Of a stretch of DNA of 7,595 bases, positions 6,290-7,595 are shown in pieces. Position numbers and translations under genes: made by a program. Source of the DNA: Planctomycetaceae bacterium (GTDB lineage: Bacteria > Planctomycetota > Planctomycetia > Planctomycetales > Planctomycetaceae); the NCBI GenBank assembly GCA_027080405.1, contig JALWSL010000154.1, positions 1 through 7,595 on the forward strand. Reading direction: 5' to 3'. Position 1 is the first letter of the stretch, and each line of letters opens with the position of its first letter. The notes beneath the pieces were generated by a model. The model did not search any database. It was not told the DNA's origin and saw nothing but the letters and a program-made list of their open reading frames with translations.

Positions 6290-7595
6290 ATGTACGGTTC
6301 GAAAACAAATTCTCCGGAGCAGACCATTGCAGCGATTGCCTCTGCCCCCGGGGCGGCTGCGCGGGGGATAATTCGGCTCAGCGGCCCGCAACTGCTCAAG
6401 CTGCTGCGTTCTTTTTTGTCGGCGGTAGAATCCCCGCCCGAAATCGATCCCGTTTCCGCCCGGATGATTGAAGTCGATTATCCGCTTCAAAACTCGAAAG
6501 CGTTGCTGCCGATGAAGCTCCTGATCTGGCCGACATCACGCAGTTATACCGGAGAGCCAAGCGCGGAAATTCATACAATCGGTTCGCCTCCCCTGCTGGA
6601 AGCGATTCTTGAACAGTTATTTCAACTTGGGGTCAGACCGGCGGGACCGGGAGAGTTTACGTTGCGTTCTTTTTTATCGGGACGCATTTCGCTCGTGCAG
6701 GCTGAAGCGGTTCTGGGCGTGATCGATGCCAATTCAGATAACGATCTCGATCAGGCATTGACGCAACTGGCAGGAGGAATTTCACCCCGGATGCGAAAAA
6801 TGCGCGATCAACTTCTCGACGATCTGGCCGATCTCGAAGCAGGACTCGATTTTGTCGAGGAAGATATCGAGTTCATCGACCGAATGGAATTTTGTCATCG
6901 ACTGCAAAAATTGCTGGTCGAATTGGATCGGCTCGCCGTCGCGGCACAGGAAAGAATGATCAACACGGTGCAGCATCGCGTTGTTTTGGCGGGACTCCCC
7001 AATGCGGGCAAGAGTACGCTGTTCAATCTGTTGACGCAGGCCAACGCGATTGTTTCGGAAATTGAAGGAACGACAACCGACTATCTGATCAAGAATGTCA
7101 ACTGGAACGGTACCGAAATCGCCTTCCACGATACCGCAGGCTGGGAACAGGACGTCACCGAAACGATTGGGCAATTTGCACAGCATTTGCGAGAAGAAGA
7201 ATATGGGAATGCAGAACTGATCATCTGGTGCACGGCTTCCAACCTTTCCGAAGCGGAAGCAGAACAGGATTCCGTGCGGTTCAGGGAGTTGCTTAAACAG
7301 GGATTGCCCGTGGTGCGATTGATGACGAAAATTGATCTCGCTTCCGATGAGCTTCACTCCGATCTTTGTCGTGAAACTTTTTTGTCTGACGGCGTCAGTG
7401 CGGAAACGGGAAAGGGGCTGGATGATTTTCGTCGCGGGCTACTGAATCGTTTGAACATAGACGGGGCACGATCGGAGATTCTCGCTTCCACGGCTTCGCG
7501 ATGTAAAGATTCCCTTTTGCGGGCAAAAACGCATCTGGAAACAGCGATCGAACTGCTGCAAGCTGCCGCCGGAGATGAACTGATCGCAGAAGAAC
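6290..7595 (+). CDS. mnmE: tRNA uridine-5-carboxymethylaminomethyl modification GTPase MnmE (TrmE), 3' end outside the window
   Basis: The 435 visible residues cover most of MnmE (about 450-460 residues; E. coli 454). With MnmG, MnmE modifies U34 in the wobble position of certain tRNAs. The N-terminal tetrahydrofolate-binding domain is clear (TIAAIASAPGAAARGIIRLSGP region, residues 12-33; SYTGE, 85-89; PGEFTLRSFLSGR, 120-132; QAEAV, 137-141). The G domain has G1 GLPNAGKS (235-242, with the potassium-binding Asn N238), G2 GTTTD (260-264), G3 DTAGW (281-285), G4 TKID (346-349) and G5 SAETG (370-374). E291 in ETIG aligns with the catalytic Glu of MnmE (E. coli E282). The C-terminal GDELIAEE is followed in the family by the FCIGK tail, here cut off. 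Odd points: G2 has Thr in place of the usual Arg of GTTRD, the HTIGSP segment departs from the usual GHGG, and no SD precedes ATG 6290. ATG 6290 puts 11 residues before the conserved start of the fold, typical for the family. Confidence 0.95.
   Translation, partial: MYGSKTNSPEQTIAAIASAPGAAARGIIRLSGPQLLKLLRSFLSAVESPPEIDPVSARMIEVDYPLQNSKALLPMKLLIWPTSRSYTGEPSAEIHTIGSPPLLEAILEQLFQLGVRPAGPGEFTLRSFLSGRISLVQAEAVLGVIDANSDNDLDQALTQLAGGISPRMRKMRDQLLDDLADLEAGLDFVEEDIEFIDRMEFCHRLQKLLVELDRLAVAAQERMINTVQHRVVLAGLPNAGKSTLFNLLTQANAIVSEIEGTTTDYLIKNVNWNGTEIAFHDTAGWEQDVTETIGQFAQHLREEEYGNAELIIWCTASNLSEAEAEQDSVRFRELLKQGLPVVRLMTKIDLASDELHSDLCRETFLSDGVSAETGKGLDDFRRGLLNRLNIDGARSEILASTASRCKDSLLRAKTHLETAIELLQAAAGDELIAEE

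Noticed and set aside
6782..7357. 191-residue minus-strand ORF opposite mnmE
   Set aside because: The plus strand here encodes the MnmE G domain with all its motifs, so the antisense frame is a shadow.

Overview
The window looks like an ordinary chromosomal segment of a bacterium with roughly 50% GC. The gene mix (a type I sulfatase with an export signal, an FAD-dependent oxidoreductase of the kind common in carbohydrate-degrading bacteria, a xylose-isomerase-like TIM-barrel protein and a long HEAT-repeat protein) is most typical of Planctomycetes. That assignment is an inference from gene content and cannot be proved from this sequence alone.

Layout. Bases 1-2012 (+) hold the 3' part of a HEAT-repeat protein gene whose start lies upstream of the window. 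It converges on, and overlaps by 7 bp, a minus-strand gene for a sugar isomerase/epimerase-like TIM-barrel protein (2006-2842). That gene follows a minus-strand FAD-dependent oxidoreductase gene (2946-4226) with a 103-bp gap, so the two are probably cotranscribed. A 389-bp divergent intergenic region (4227-4615) with short direct and inverted repeats separates this pair from a plus-strand sulfatase gene (4616-6100). Downstream, a 189-bp gap (6101-6289) contains a 15-bp tandem repeat, a hairpin, a 12-bp repeat and a possible 35-residue cysteine-rich ORF (6154-6261). Finally comes mnmE (trmE), the tRNA-modifying GTPase gene, running off the right edge (6290-7595, 3' end missing).

How the genes may work together. 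The oxidoreductase, TIM-barrel protein and divergent sulfatase could form a small catabolic locus: the sulfatase would remove sulfate from a sulfated sugar outside the cytoplasm, and the cytoplasmic oxidoreductase and TIM-barrel protein would act on the released sugar. This rests on context only. MnmE is a housekeeping tRNA-modification gene and is probably unrelated, although no clear terminator separates it from the sulfatase.

No mobile element, CRISPR array, tRNA, rRNA or defence system is visible. The least-explained stretch is 6101-6289. There the frame of mnmE stays open right back to the sulfatase stop codon, and a second frame encodes a short CxxC-rich peptide with its own plausible ribosome binding site.
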